A stretch of DNA of 64,000 nt, from positions 172,181-236,180 of the forward strand of contig CAMRHE010001071.1 in NCBI GenBank assembly GCA_947044405.1, in the 5' to 3' direction. The position numbers and the translations under genes are program-made. The notes beneath the pieces were generated by a model. It did no database searches and had not been told where the DNA came from. It worked only from the letters and a program-made list of their open reading frames with translations. This DNA comes from Leptodactylus fallax (taxonomy: Eukaryota > Chordata > Amphibia > Anura > Leptodactylidae). Positions 53,085 through 64,000 of this stretch are shown here, in pieces. The stretch's first letter is position 1. Each line of letters opens with the position of its first letter.

Positions 53085-56000
53085 CTATAACCTGTGAGTG
53101 TATATATGTACAGGCCTCGTGTGATGTCACTATAACCTGTGAGTGTATATATGTACAGGCCTCGTGTGATGTCACTATAACCTGTGAGTGTATATATGTA
53201 CAGGCCTCGTGTGATATCACTATAACCTGTGAGTGTATATATGTACAGGCCTCGTGTGATGTCACTATAACCTGTGAGTGTATATATGTACAGGCCTCGT
53301 GTGATGTCACTATAACCTGTGAGTGTATATATGTACAGGCCTCGTGTGATATCACTATAACCTGTGAGTGTATATATGTACGGCCTCGTGTGATGTCACT
53401 ATAACCTGTGAGTGTATATATGTACAGGCCTCGTGTGATATCACTATAACCCTGTGAGTGTATATATGTACGGCCTCGTGTGATATCACTATAACCTGTG
53501 AGTGTATATATGTACAGGCCTCGTGTGATATCACTATAACCTGTGAGTGTATATATGTACAGGCCTCGTGTGATGTCACTATAACCTGTGAGTGTATATA
53601 TGTACAGGCCTCGTGTGATGTCACTATAACCTGTGAGTGTATATATGTACAGGCCTCGTGTGATGTCACTATAACCTGTGAGTGTATATATGTACAGGCC
53701 TCGTGTGATGTCACTATAACCTGTGAGTGTATATATGTACAGGCCTCGTGTGATATCACTATAACCTGTGAGTGTATATATGTACAGGCCTCGTGTGATG
53801 TCACTATAACCTGTGAGTGTATATATGTACAGGCCTCGTGTGATATCACTATAACCTGTGAGTGTATATATGTACAGGCCTCGTGTGATATCACTATAAC
53901 CTGTGAGTGTATATATGTACGGCCTCGTGTGATGTCACTATAACCTGTGAGTGTATATATGTACAGGCCTCGTGTGATATCACTATAACCTGTGAGTGTA
54001 TATATGTACGGCCTCGTGTGATATCACTATAACCTGTGAGTGTATATATGTACAGGCCTCGTGTGATGTCACTATAACCTGTGAGTGTATATATGTACAG
54101 GCCTCGTGTGATGTCACTATAACCTGTGAGTGTATATATGTACAGGCCTCGTGTGATGTCACTATAACCTGTGAGTGTATATATGTACAGGCCTCGTGTG
54201 ATGTCACTATAACCTGTGAGTGTATATATGTACAGGCCTCGTGTGATATCACTATAACCTGTGAGTGTATATATGTACAGGCCTCGTGTGATATCACTAT
54301 AACCTGTGAGTGTATATATGTACAGGCCTCGTGTGATGTCACTATAACCTGTGAGTGTATATATGTACAGGCCTCGTGTGATATCACTATAACCTGTGAG
54401 TGTATATATGTACAGGCCTCGTGTGATATCACTATAACCTGTGAGTGTATATATGTACAGGCCTCGTGTGATGCACTATAACCTGTGAGTGTATATATGT
54501 ACGGCCCGTGTGATATCACTATAACCTGTGAGTGTATATATGTACAGGCCTCGTGTGATGTCACTATAACCTGTGAGTGTATATATGTACAGGCCTCGTG
54601 TGATGTCACTATAACCTGTGAGTGTATATATGTACAGGCCCGTGGAGCCATCACTATAACCTGTGAGTGTATATATGTACAGCCCCAATCACTATAACCT
54701 GTGAGTGTATAATGACAGCCTCGTGTGATGTCACTATAACCTGTGAGTGTATATATGTACAGGCCTCGTGTGATGTCACTATAACCTGTGAGTGTATATA
54801 TGTACAGGCCTCGTGTGATATCACTATAACCTGTGAGTGTATATATGTACAGGCCCTCGTGTGATGTCACTATAACCTGTGAGTGTATATATGTACAGGC
54901 CTCGTGTGATGTCACTATAACCTGTGAGTGTATATATGTACAGGCCTCGTGTGATGTCACTATAACCTGTGAGTGTATATATGTACAGGCCTCGTGTGAT
55001 ATCACTATAACCTGTGAGTGTATATATGTACAGGCCTCGTGTGATGTCACTATAACCTGTGAGTGTATATATGTACAGGCCTCGTGTGATGTCACTATAA
55101 CCTGTGAGTGTATATATGTACAGGCCTCGTGTGATACACATAACCGTCACTATAACCTGTGAGTGTATATATGTACAGGCCTCGTGTGATATCACTATAA
55201 CCTGTGAGTGTATATATGTACAGGCCTCGTGTGATGTCACTATAACCTGTGAGTGTATATATGTACAGCCTCGTGTGATGTCACTATAACCTGTGAGTGT
55301 ATATATGTACAGGCCTCGTGTGATATCACTATAACCTGTGAGTGTATATATGTACAGGCCTCGTGTGATGTCACTATAACCTGTGAGTGTATATATGTAC
55401 AGGCCTCGTGTGATGTCACTATAACCTGTGAGTGTATATATGTACAGGCCTCGTGTGATGTCACTATAACCTGTGAGTGTATATATGTACAGGCCTCGTG
55501 TGATGTCACTATAACCTGTGAGTGTATATATGTACAGGCCTCGTGTGATATCACTATAACCTGTGAGTGTATATATGTACAGGCCTCGTGTGATGTCACT
55601 ATAACCTGTGAGTGTATATATGTACAGGCCTCGTGTGATATCACTATAACCTGTGAGTGTATATATGTACAGCCTCGTGTGATGTCACTATAACCTGTGA
55701 GTGTATATATGTACAGGCCTCGTGTGATGTCACTATAACCTGTGAGTGTATATATGTACAGGCCTCGTGTGATGTCACTATAACCTGTGAGTGTATATAT
55801 GTACAGGCCGCGTGTGATATCACTATAACCTGTGAGTGTATATATGTACAGGCCTCGTGTGATATCACTATAACCTGTGAGTGTATATATGTACAGGCCT
55901 CGTGTGATATCACTATAACCTGTGAGTGTATATATGTACAGGCCTCGTGTGATGTCACTATAACCTGTGAGTGTATATATGTACAGGCCTCGTGTGATGT

Positions 56001-56167
56001 CACTATAACCTGTGAGTGTATATATGTACAGGCCTCGTGTGATGTCACTATAACCTGTGAGTGTATATATGTACAGGCCTCGTGTGATATCACTATAACC
56101 TGTGAGTGTATATATGTACAGGCCTCGTGTGATGTCACTATAACCTGTGAGTGTATATATGTACAGG

Positions 56168-56190
56168 CCCGTGAACAACCAAAGACACTC
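56168..56190. repeat. T-depleted unit
   Basis: CCCGTGAACAACCAAAGACA followed by CTCGTG. AAAGACA is TATATATGTACA without T, and GAACAACC is GATATCACTATAACC shortened. GGC is missing before CTCG. Confidence 0.7.
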
Positions 56191-56367
56191 GTGTGATGTC
56201 ACTATAACCTGTGAGTGTATATATGTACAGGCCTCGTGTGATGTCACTATAACCTGTGAGTGTATATATGTACAGGCCTCGTGTGATATCACTATAACCT
56301 GTGAGTGTATATATGTACAGGCCTCGTGTGATATCACTATAACCTGTGAGTGTATATATGTACAGGC

Positions 56368-56399
56368 CCGGACACAAACCGAGGTAAAGACAGGCCCCG
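56368..56399. repeat. T-depleted unit, near complete
   Basis: CCCGGACACAAACCGAGG then TAAAGACAGGCCCC. Compared with the unit stripped of T, only about three bases are missing, one T is retained, and one T is replaced by C in GGCCCCG. With 15349, 28974 and 39621 this is one of the clearest examples. Confidence 0.75.
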
Positions 56400-56898
56400 T
56401 GTGATGTCACTATAACCTGTGAGTGTATATATGTACAGGCCTCGTGTGATATCACTATAACCTGTGAGTGTATATATGTACAGGCCTCGTGTGATGTCAC
56501 TATAACCTGTGAGTGTATATATGTACAGGCCTCGTGTGATATCACTATAACCTGTGAGTGTATATATGTACAGGCCTCGTGTGATGTCACTATAACCTGT
56601 GAGTGTATATATGTACAGGCCTCGTGTGATATCACTATAACCTGTGAGTGTATATATGTACAGGCCTCGTGTGATGTCACTATAACCTGTGAGTGTATAT
56701 ATGTACAGGCCTCGTGTGATGTCACTATAACCTGTGAGTGTATATATGTACAGGCCTCGTGTGATGTCACTATAACCTGTGAGTGTATATATGTACAGGC
56801 CTCGTGTGATATCACTATAACCTGTGAGTGTATATATGTACAGGCCTCGTGTGATATCACTATAACCTGTGAGTGTATATATGTACAGGCCTCGTGTG

Positions 56899-56915
56899 AA
56901 CACAAACCGGGGAGC
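56899..56915. repeat. T-depleted unit
   Basis: GAACACAAACC is exactly GATATCACTATAACC without T. GGGGAGCAC then stands for a heavily shortened remainder of the next unit before CTATAACC resumes. Confidence 0.75.
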
Positions 56916-58870
56916 ACTATAACCTGTGAGTGTATATATGTACAGGCCCGTGTGATGTCACTATAACCTGTGAGTGTATATATGTACAGGCCTCGTGTGA
57001 TATCACTATAACCTGTGAGTGTATATATGTACAGGCCTCGTGTGATGTCACTATAACCTGTGAGTGTATATATGTACAGGCCTCGTGTGATGTCACTATA
57101 ACCTGTGAGTGTATATATGTACAGGCCTCGTGTGATATCACTATAACCTGTGAGTGTATATATGTACAGGCCTCGTGTGATGTCACTATAACCTGTGAGT
57201 GTATATATGTACAGGCCTCGTGTGATGTCACTATAACCTGTGAGTGTATATATGTACAGGCCTCGTGTGATATCACTATAACCTGTGAGTGTATATATGT
57301 ACAGGCCTCGTGTGATATCACTATAACCTGTGAGTGTATATATGTACAGGCCTCGTGTGATATCACTATAACCTGTGAGTGTATATATGTACAGGCCTCG
57401 TGTGATATCACTATAACCTGTGAGTGTATATATGTACAGGCCTCGTGTGATATCACTATAACCTGTGAGTGTATATATGTACAGGCCTCGTGTGATGTCA
57501 CTATAACCTGTGAGTGTATATATGTACAGGCCTCGTGTGATGTCACTATAACCTGTGAGTGTATATATGTACAGGCCTCGTGTGATGTCACTATAACCTG
57601 TGAGTGTATATATGTACAGGCCTCGTGTGATGTCACTATAACCTGTGAGTGTATATATGTACAGGCCTCGTGTGATATCACTATAACCTGTGAGTGTATA
57701 TATGTACAGGCCTCGTGTGATGTCACTATAACCTGTGAGTGTATATATGTACGGCCTCGTGTGATATCACTATAACCTGTGAGTGTATATATGTACAGGC
57801 CTCGTGTGATATCACTATAACCTGTGAGTGTATATATGTACAGGCCTCGTGTGATGTCACTATAACCTGTGAGTGTATATATGTACAGGCCTCGTGTGAT
57901 GTCACTATAACCTGTGAGTGTATATATGTACAGGCCTCGTGTGATGTCACTATAACCTGTGAGTGTATATATGTACAGGCCTCGTGTGATATCACTATAA
58001 CCTGTGAGTGTATATATGTACAGCCCGTGTGATATCACTATAACCCTGGGGTGTATATATGTACAGCCTCGTGTGATATCACTATAACCTGTGAGTGTAT
58101 ATATGTACAGCCCTGGAGGATATATGTACGGCCTCGTGTGATGTCACTATAACCTGTGAGTGTATATATGTACAGGCCTCGTGTGATATCACTATAACCT
58201 GTGAGTGTATATATGTACAGGCCTCGTGTGATGTCACTATAACCTGTGAGTGTATATATGTACAGGCCTCGTGTGATGTCACTATAACCTGTGAGTGTAT
58301 ATATGTACAGGCCTCGTGTGATGTCACTATAACCTGTGAGTGTATATATGTACAGGCCTCGTGTGATATCACTATAACCTGTGAGTGTATATATGTACAG
58401 CCCGTGTGATATCACTATAACCTGTGAGTGTATATATGTACAGGCCTCGTGTGATGTCACTATAACCTGTGAGTGTATATATGTACAGGCCTCGTGTGAT
58501 GTCACTATAACCTGTGAGTGTATATATGTACAGGCCTCGTGTGATGTCACTATAACCTGTGAGTGTATATATGTACAGGCCTCGTGTGATGTCACTATAA
58601 CCTGTGAGTGTATATATGTACAGGCCTCGTGTGATATCACTATAACCTGTGAGTGTATATATGTACAGCCTCGTGTGATGTCACTATAACCTGTGAGTGT
58701 ATATATGTACAGCCTCGTGTGATGTCACTATAACCTGTGAGTGTATATATGTACAGGCCTCGTGTGATGTCACTATAACCTGTGAGTGTATATATGTACA
58801 GGCCTCGTGTGATATCACTATAACCTGTGAGTGTATATATGTACAGCCCGTGTGATGTCACTATAACCTG

Positions 58871-58888
58871 TAAGGGGACACAAACCAG
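58871..58888. repeat. T-depleted junction
   Basis: TAAGGGGACACAAACCAG: GACACAAACC is GATATCACTATAACC without T and one A. The preceding TAAGGG is the shortened start of the unit. Confidence 0.65.
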
Positions 58889-59669
58889 TGTATATATGTA
58901 CAGGCCTCGTGTGATATCACTATAACCTGTGAGTGTATATATGTACAGGCCTCGTGTGATATCACTATAACCTGTGAGTGTATATATGTACAGGCCTCGT
59001 GTGATGTCACTATAACCTGTGAGTGTATATATGTACAGGCCTCGTGTGATATCACTATAACCTGTGAGTGTATATATGTACAGGCCTCGTGTGATATCAC
59101 TATAACCTGTGAGTGTATATATGTACAGGCCTCGTGTGATGTCACTATAACCTGTGAGTGTATATATGTACAGGCCTCGTGTGATGTCACTATAACCTGT
59201 GAGTGTATATATGTACAGGCCTCGTGTGATGTCACTATAACCTGTGAGTGTATATATGTACAGGCCCCGTGTGATATCACTATAACCTGTGAGTGTATAT
59301 ATGTACAGGCCTCGTGTGATGTCACTATAACCTGTGAGTGTATATATGTACAGGCCTCGTGTGATGTCACTATAACCTGTGAGTGTATATATGTACAGGC
59401 CTCGTGTGATGTCACTATAACCTGTGAGTGTATATATGTACAGGCCTCGTGTGATATCACTATAACCTGTGAGTGTATATATGTACAGGCCTCGTGTGAT
59501 ATCACTATAACCTGTGAGTGTATATATGTACAGCCTCGTGTGATGTCACTATAACCTGTGAGTGTATATATGTACAGGCCTCGTGTGATGTCACTATAAC
59601 CTGTGAGTGTATATATGTACAGGCCTCGTGTGATATCACTATAACCTGTGAGTGTATATATGTACAGGC

Positions 59670-59698
59670 CCGTGGAACCAAACCAAACCCGGGATTCA
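59670..59698. repeat. T-depleted patch over about two units
   Basis: CCGTGGAACCAAACC then AAACCCGGGATTCAC. Two AACC blocks in close succession show that two units have collapsed, again with T residues absent from CTCGTGTGA (CCGGGA). Confidence 0.65.
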
Positions 59699-60738
59699 CT
59701 ATAACCTGTGAGTGTATATATGTACAGGCCTCGTGTGATGTCACTATAACCTGTGAGTGTATATATGTACAGGCCTCGTGTGATGTCACTATAACCTGTG
59801 AGTGTATATATGTACAGGCCTCGTGTGATATCACTATAACCTGTGACGTGTATATATGTACAGGCCTCGTGTGATGTCACTATAACCTGTGAGTGTATAT
59901 ATGTACGGCCTCGTGTGATGTCACTATAACCTGTGAGTGTATATATGTACAGGCCTCGTGTGATATCACTATAACCTGTGAGTGTATATATGTACAGGCC
60001 TCGTGTGATGTCACTATAACCTGTGAGTGTATATATGTACAGGCCTCGTGTGATATCACTATAACCTGTGAGTGTATATATGTACAGGCCTCGTGTGATG
60101 TCACTATAACCTGTGAGTGTATATATGTACAGGCCTCGTGTGATGTCACTATAACCTGTGAGTGTATATATGTACAGGCCTCGTGTGATATCACTATAAC
60201 CTGTGAGTGTATATATGTACAGGCCTCGTGTGATGTCACTATAACCTGTGAGTGTATATATGTACAGGCCTCGTGTGATGTCACTATAACCTGTGAGTGT
60301 ATATATGTACAGGCCTCGTGTGATGTCACTATAACCTGTGAGTGTATATATGTACAGGCCTCGTGTGATGTCACTATAACCTGTGAGTGTATATATGTAC
60401 AGGCCTCGTGTGATGTCACTATAACCTGTGAGTGTATATATGTACAGGCCTCGTGTGATGTCACTATAACCTGTGAGTGTATATATGTACAGGCCTCGTG
60501 TGATGTCACTATAACCTGTGAGTGTATATATGTACAGGCCTCGTGTGATGTCACTATAACCTGTGAGTGTATATATGTACCGGCCTCGTGTGATGTCACT
60601 ATAACCTGTGAGTGTATATATGTACAGGCCTCGTGTGATATCACTATAACCTGTGAGTGTATATATGTACAGCCTCGTGTGATATCACTATAACCTGTGA
60701 GTGTATATATGTACAGGCCTCGTGTGATATCACTATAA

Positions 60739-60753
60739 CAGGAAAGGCCGGGA
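60739..60753. repeat. T-depleted junction
   Basis: CAGGAAAGGCCGGGATG repeats the wording of the patch at 943-955 (GGAAAGGCCGGGA). It is explained by GAGTGTATATATG, GGCC and CGTGTGATG with T residues and ACA lost. The recurrence of the same string about 60 kb away shows that the losses are not random. Confidence 0.7.
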
Positions 60754-62717
60754 TGTCACTATAACCTGTGAGTGTATATATGTACAGGCCTCGTGTGATA
60801 TCACTATAACCTGTGAGTGTATATATGTACGGCCTCGTGTGATGTCACTATAACCTGTGAGTGTATATATGTACAGGCCTCGTGTGATATCACTATAACC
60901 TGTGAGTGTATATATGTACAGGCCTCGTGTGATATCACTATAACCTGTGAGTGTATATATGTACAGGCCTCGTGTGATGTCACTATAACCTGTGAGTGTA
61001 TATATGTACAGGCCTCGTGTGATGTCACTATAACCTGTGAGTGTATATATGTACAGGCCTCGTGTGATATCACTATAACCTGTGAGTGTATATATGTACA
61101 GGCCTCGTGTGATGTCACTATAACCTGTGAGTGTATATATGTACAGGCCTCGTGTGATATCACTATAACCTGTGAGTGTATATATGTACAGGCCTCGTGT
61201 GATGTCACTATAACCTGTGAGTGTATATATGTACAGGCCTCGTGTGATGTCACTATAACCTGTGAGTGTATATATGTACAGGCCTCGTGTGATATCACTA
61301 TAACCTGTGAGTGTATATATGTACAGGCCTCGTGTGATATCACTATAACCTGTGAGTGTATATATGTACAGGCCTCGTGTGATGTCACTATAACCTGTGA
61401 GTGTATATATGTACAGGCCTCGTGTGATATCACTATAACCTGTGAGTGTATATATGTACAGGCCTCGTGTGATGTCACTATAACCTGTGAGTGTATATAT
61501 GTACAGGCCTCGTGTGATATCACTATAACCTGTGAGTGTATATATGTACAGGCCTCGTGTGATATCACTATAACCTGTGAGTGTATATATGTACAGGCCT
61601 CGTGTGATATCACTATAACCTGTGAGTGTATATATGTACAGGCCTCGTGTGATATCACTATAACCTGTGAGTGTATATATGTACAGGCCTCGTGTGATAT
61701 CACTATAACCTGTGAGTGTATATATGTACAGGCCTCGTGTGATATCACTATAACCTGTGAGTGTATATATGTACAGGCCTCGTGTGATGTCACTATAACC
61801 TGTGAGTGTATATATGTACAGGCCTCGTGTGATGTCACTATAACCTGTGAGTGTATATATGTACAGGCCTCGTGTGATGTCACTATAACCTGTGAAGTGT
61901 ATATATGTACAGGCCTCGTGTGATGTCACTATAACCTGTGAGTGTATATATGTACAGGCCTCGTGTGATATCACTATAACCTGTGAGTGTATATATGTAC
62001 AGGCCTCGTGTGATATCACTATAACCTGTGAGTGTATATATGTACAGGCCTCGTGTGATATCACTATAACCTGTGAGTGTATATATGTACAGGCCTCGTG
62101 TGATATCACTATAACCTGTGAGTGTATATATGTACAGGCCTCGTGTGATATCACTATAACCTGTGAGTGTATATATGTACAGGCCTCGTGTGATGTCACT
62201 ATAACCTGTGAGTGTATATATGTACAGGCCTCGTGTGATATCACTATAACCTGTGAGTGTATATATGTACAGGCCTCGTGTGATATCACTATAACCTGTG
62301 AGTGTATATATGTACCACCGTGTGATGTCACTATAACCTGTGAGTGTATATATGTACAGGCCTCGTGTGATATCACTATAACCTGTGAGTGTATATATGT
62401 ACAGGCCTCGTGTGATATCACTATAACCTGTGAGTGTATATATGTACAGGCCTCGTGTGATATCACTATAACCTGTGAGTGTATATATGTACAGGCCTCG
62501 TGTGATGTCACTATAACCTGTGAGTGTATATATGTACAGGCCTCGTGTGATATCACTATAACCTGTGAGTGTATATATGTACAGGCCTCGTGTGATGTCA
62601 CTATAACCTGTGAGTGTATATATGTACAGCCTCGTGTGATGTCACTATAACCTGTGAGTGTATATATGTACAGGCCTCGTGTGATGTCACTATAACCTGT
62701 GAGTGTATATATGTACA

Positions 62718-63527
62718 GGCCTCGTGTGATATCACTATAACCTGTGAGTGTATATATGTACAGGCCTCGTGTGATATCACTATAACCTGTGAGTGTATAT
62801 ATGTACAGGCCTCGTGTGATATCACTATAACCTGTGAGTGTATATATGTACAGGCCTCGTGTGATATCACTATAACCTGTGAGTGTATATATGTACAGGC
62901 CTCGTGTGATATCACTATAACCTGTGAGTGTATATATGTACAGGCCTCGTGTGATATCACTATAACCTGTGAGTGTATATATGTACAGGCCTCGTGTGAT
63001 ATCACTATAACCTGTGAGTGTATATATGTACAGGCCTCGTGTGATATCACTATAACCTGTGAGTGTATATATGTACAGGCCTCGTGTGATATCACTATAA
63101 CCTGTGAGTGTATATATGTACAGGCCTCGTGTGATGTCACTATAACCTGTGAGTGTATATATGTACAGGCCTCGTGTGATGTCACTATAACCTGTGAGTG
63201 TATATATGTACAGGCCTCGTGTGATGTCACTATAACCTGTGAGTGTATATATGTACAGGCCTCGTGTGATGTCACTATAACCTGTGAGTGTATATATGTA
63301 CAGGCCTCGTGTGATGTCACTATAACCTGTGAGTGTATATATGTACAGGCCTCGTGTGATGTCACTATAACCTGTGAGTGTATATATGTACAGGCCTCGT
63401 GTGATGTCACTATAACCTGTGAGTGTATATATGTACAGGCCTCGTGTGATGTCACTATAACCTGTGAGTGTATATATGTACAGGCCTCGTGTGATGTCAC
63501 TATAACCTGTGAGTGTATATATGTACA
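62718..63527. repeat. A9-G9 block
   Basis: Nine A-form units (GGCC 62718 to 63078) are followed directly by nine G-form units (63123 to 63483), then an A at 63528. It is the sharpest boundary between an A run and a G run in the window. Confidence 0.8.
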
Positions 63528-64000
63528 GGCCTCGTGTGATATCACTATAACCTGTGAGTGTATATATGTACAGGCCTCGTGTGATGTCACTATAACCTGT
63601 GAGTGTATATATGTACAGGCCTCGTGTGATGTCACTATAACCTGTGAGTGTATATATGTACAGGCCTCGTGTGATATCACTATAACCTGTGAGTGTATAT
63701 ATGTACAGGCCTCGTGTGATGTCACTATAACCTGTGAGTGTATATATGTACAGGCCTCGTGTGATATCACTATAACCTGTGAGTGTATATATGTACAGGC
63801 CTCGTGTGATATCACTATAACCTGTGAGTGTATATATGTACAGGCCTCGTGTGATATCACTATAACCTGTGAGTGTATATATGTACAGCCTCGTGTGATG
63901 TCACTATAACCTGTGAGTGTATATATGTACAGGCCCGTGTGATATCACTATAACCTGTGAGTGTATATATGTACAGGCCTCGTGTGATGTCACTATAACC

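Larger units (their letters stand above)
1..64000. repeat. 45-bp satellite array filling the window
   Basis: Head-to-tail copies of a 45-bp unit run from the first to the last base, all in one orientation. The register recurs every four units, or 180 bp. Clean reference copies are 1681-1725 (G form) and 33361-33405 (A form). In order the unit contains TGTGAG, the alternating tract TGTATATATGTACA (unit positions 7-20), AGGCCT, CGTGTG, the decamer GTGAT(A/G)TCAC and CTATAACC. My count for the A form is 15 T, 12 A, 10 G and 8 C. There is no TT dinucleotide, so every T is isolated. Outside the A/G site at position 34, substitutions are rare; examples are a C in CTACAAC near 313, GGCCGCG near 55809 and GTACCGG near 60580. 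No unique sequence, transposon or gene lies between copies. A non-coding eukaryotic satellite is the only reading I can support; the species and chromosomal position are unknown. Confidence 0.98.

Noticed and set aside
1..64000. CRISPR array
   Set aside because: Regular spacing suggests it, but there are no unique spacers: the whole 45-bp period is conserved and no cas-like gene is present.
1..64000. Telomere or alpha-satellite identity, or a CENP-B box
   Set aside because: The unit contains no TTAGGG-type or other simple telomeric repeat, the period is 45 bp and not 171 bp, and I see no match to the CENP-B box core. Centromeric function cannot be judged from sequence alone.
1..64000. Assigning a species from the repeat
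   Set aside because: The unit vaguely recalls TGATGTCACT-containing minisatellites of vertebrate genomes, but I cannot confirm a match from memory. A database search with the unit would decide it.

Overview
The whole window is one unbroken tandem array of a short satellite (minisatellite-class) repeat. The repeat unit is 45 bp, about 40% GC, and always in the same orientation. At 45 bp per copy there is room for roughly 1,420 copies. I find no gene, RNA gene, transposon, origin, CRISPR array or other unique sequence. An array this long, this uniform and free of genes points to eukaryotic heterochromatin (centromeric, pericentromeric, subtelomeric or a large interstitial block) in a long-read assembly. 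The sequence alone does not name the organism, and both edges of the window lie inside the array.

The unit (clean copies at 1681-1725 and 33361-33405) reads through an alternating pyrimidine-purine stretch (TGTATATATGTACA), a StuI-type hexamer (AGGCCT), one CpG, a near-palindromic decamer (GTGATATCAC or GTGATGTCAC) and a CTATAACC tail. Almost all true variation is one A/G dimorphism at unit position 34, inside the decamer. Below, 'A' means a GATATC unit (EcoRV site present) and 'G' means a GATGTC unit (site lost). Block coordinates start at the GGCC of the first unit. Read this way, the array carries a binary code along its length, and the code has higher-order structure: 90-bp alternations (1746-2060, 22554-22868, 34838-35197), 135-bp three-unit periodicity (33516-34280), and longer blocks that recur. 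An AA-G14 block occurs four times (from 24031, 25377, 31224 and 44785), an AA-G11 block twice (32354, 52473), and an A-G-AAAA block three times (38671, 46442, 47505).

The regular array is interrupted every few hundred bases by shortened or garbled units. Most of them are not foreign sequence. They are the same 45-bp unit with T residues of the + strand left out: CACTATAACC becomes CACAAACC, TATATATGTACA becomes AAAGACA, CTCGTGTGATATCAC becomes CCGGGAACAC. This is the most unexpected signal in the window. The leading explanation is a T-specific dropout in the sequencing or consensus. Some simpler short units sit at the same place in recurrent blocks, so part of the irregularity may be real and inherited. 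The long open frames on both strands arise because 45 is a multiple of 3 and three of the six frames of the unit lack a stop. They are not evidence of genes.
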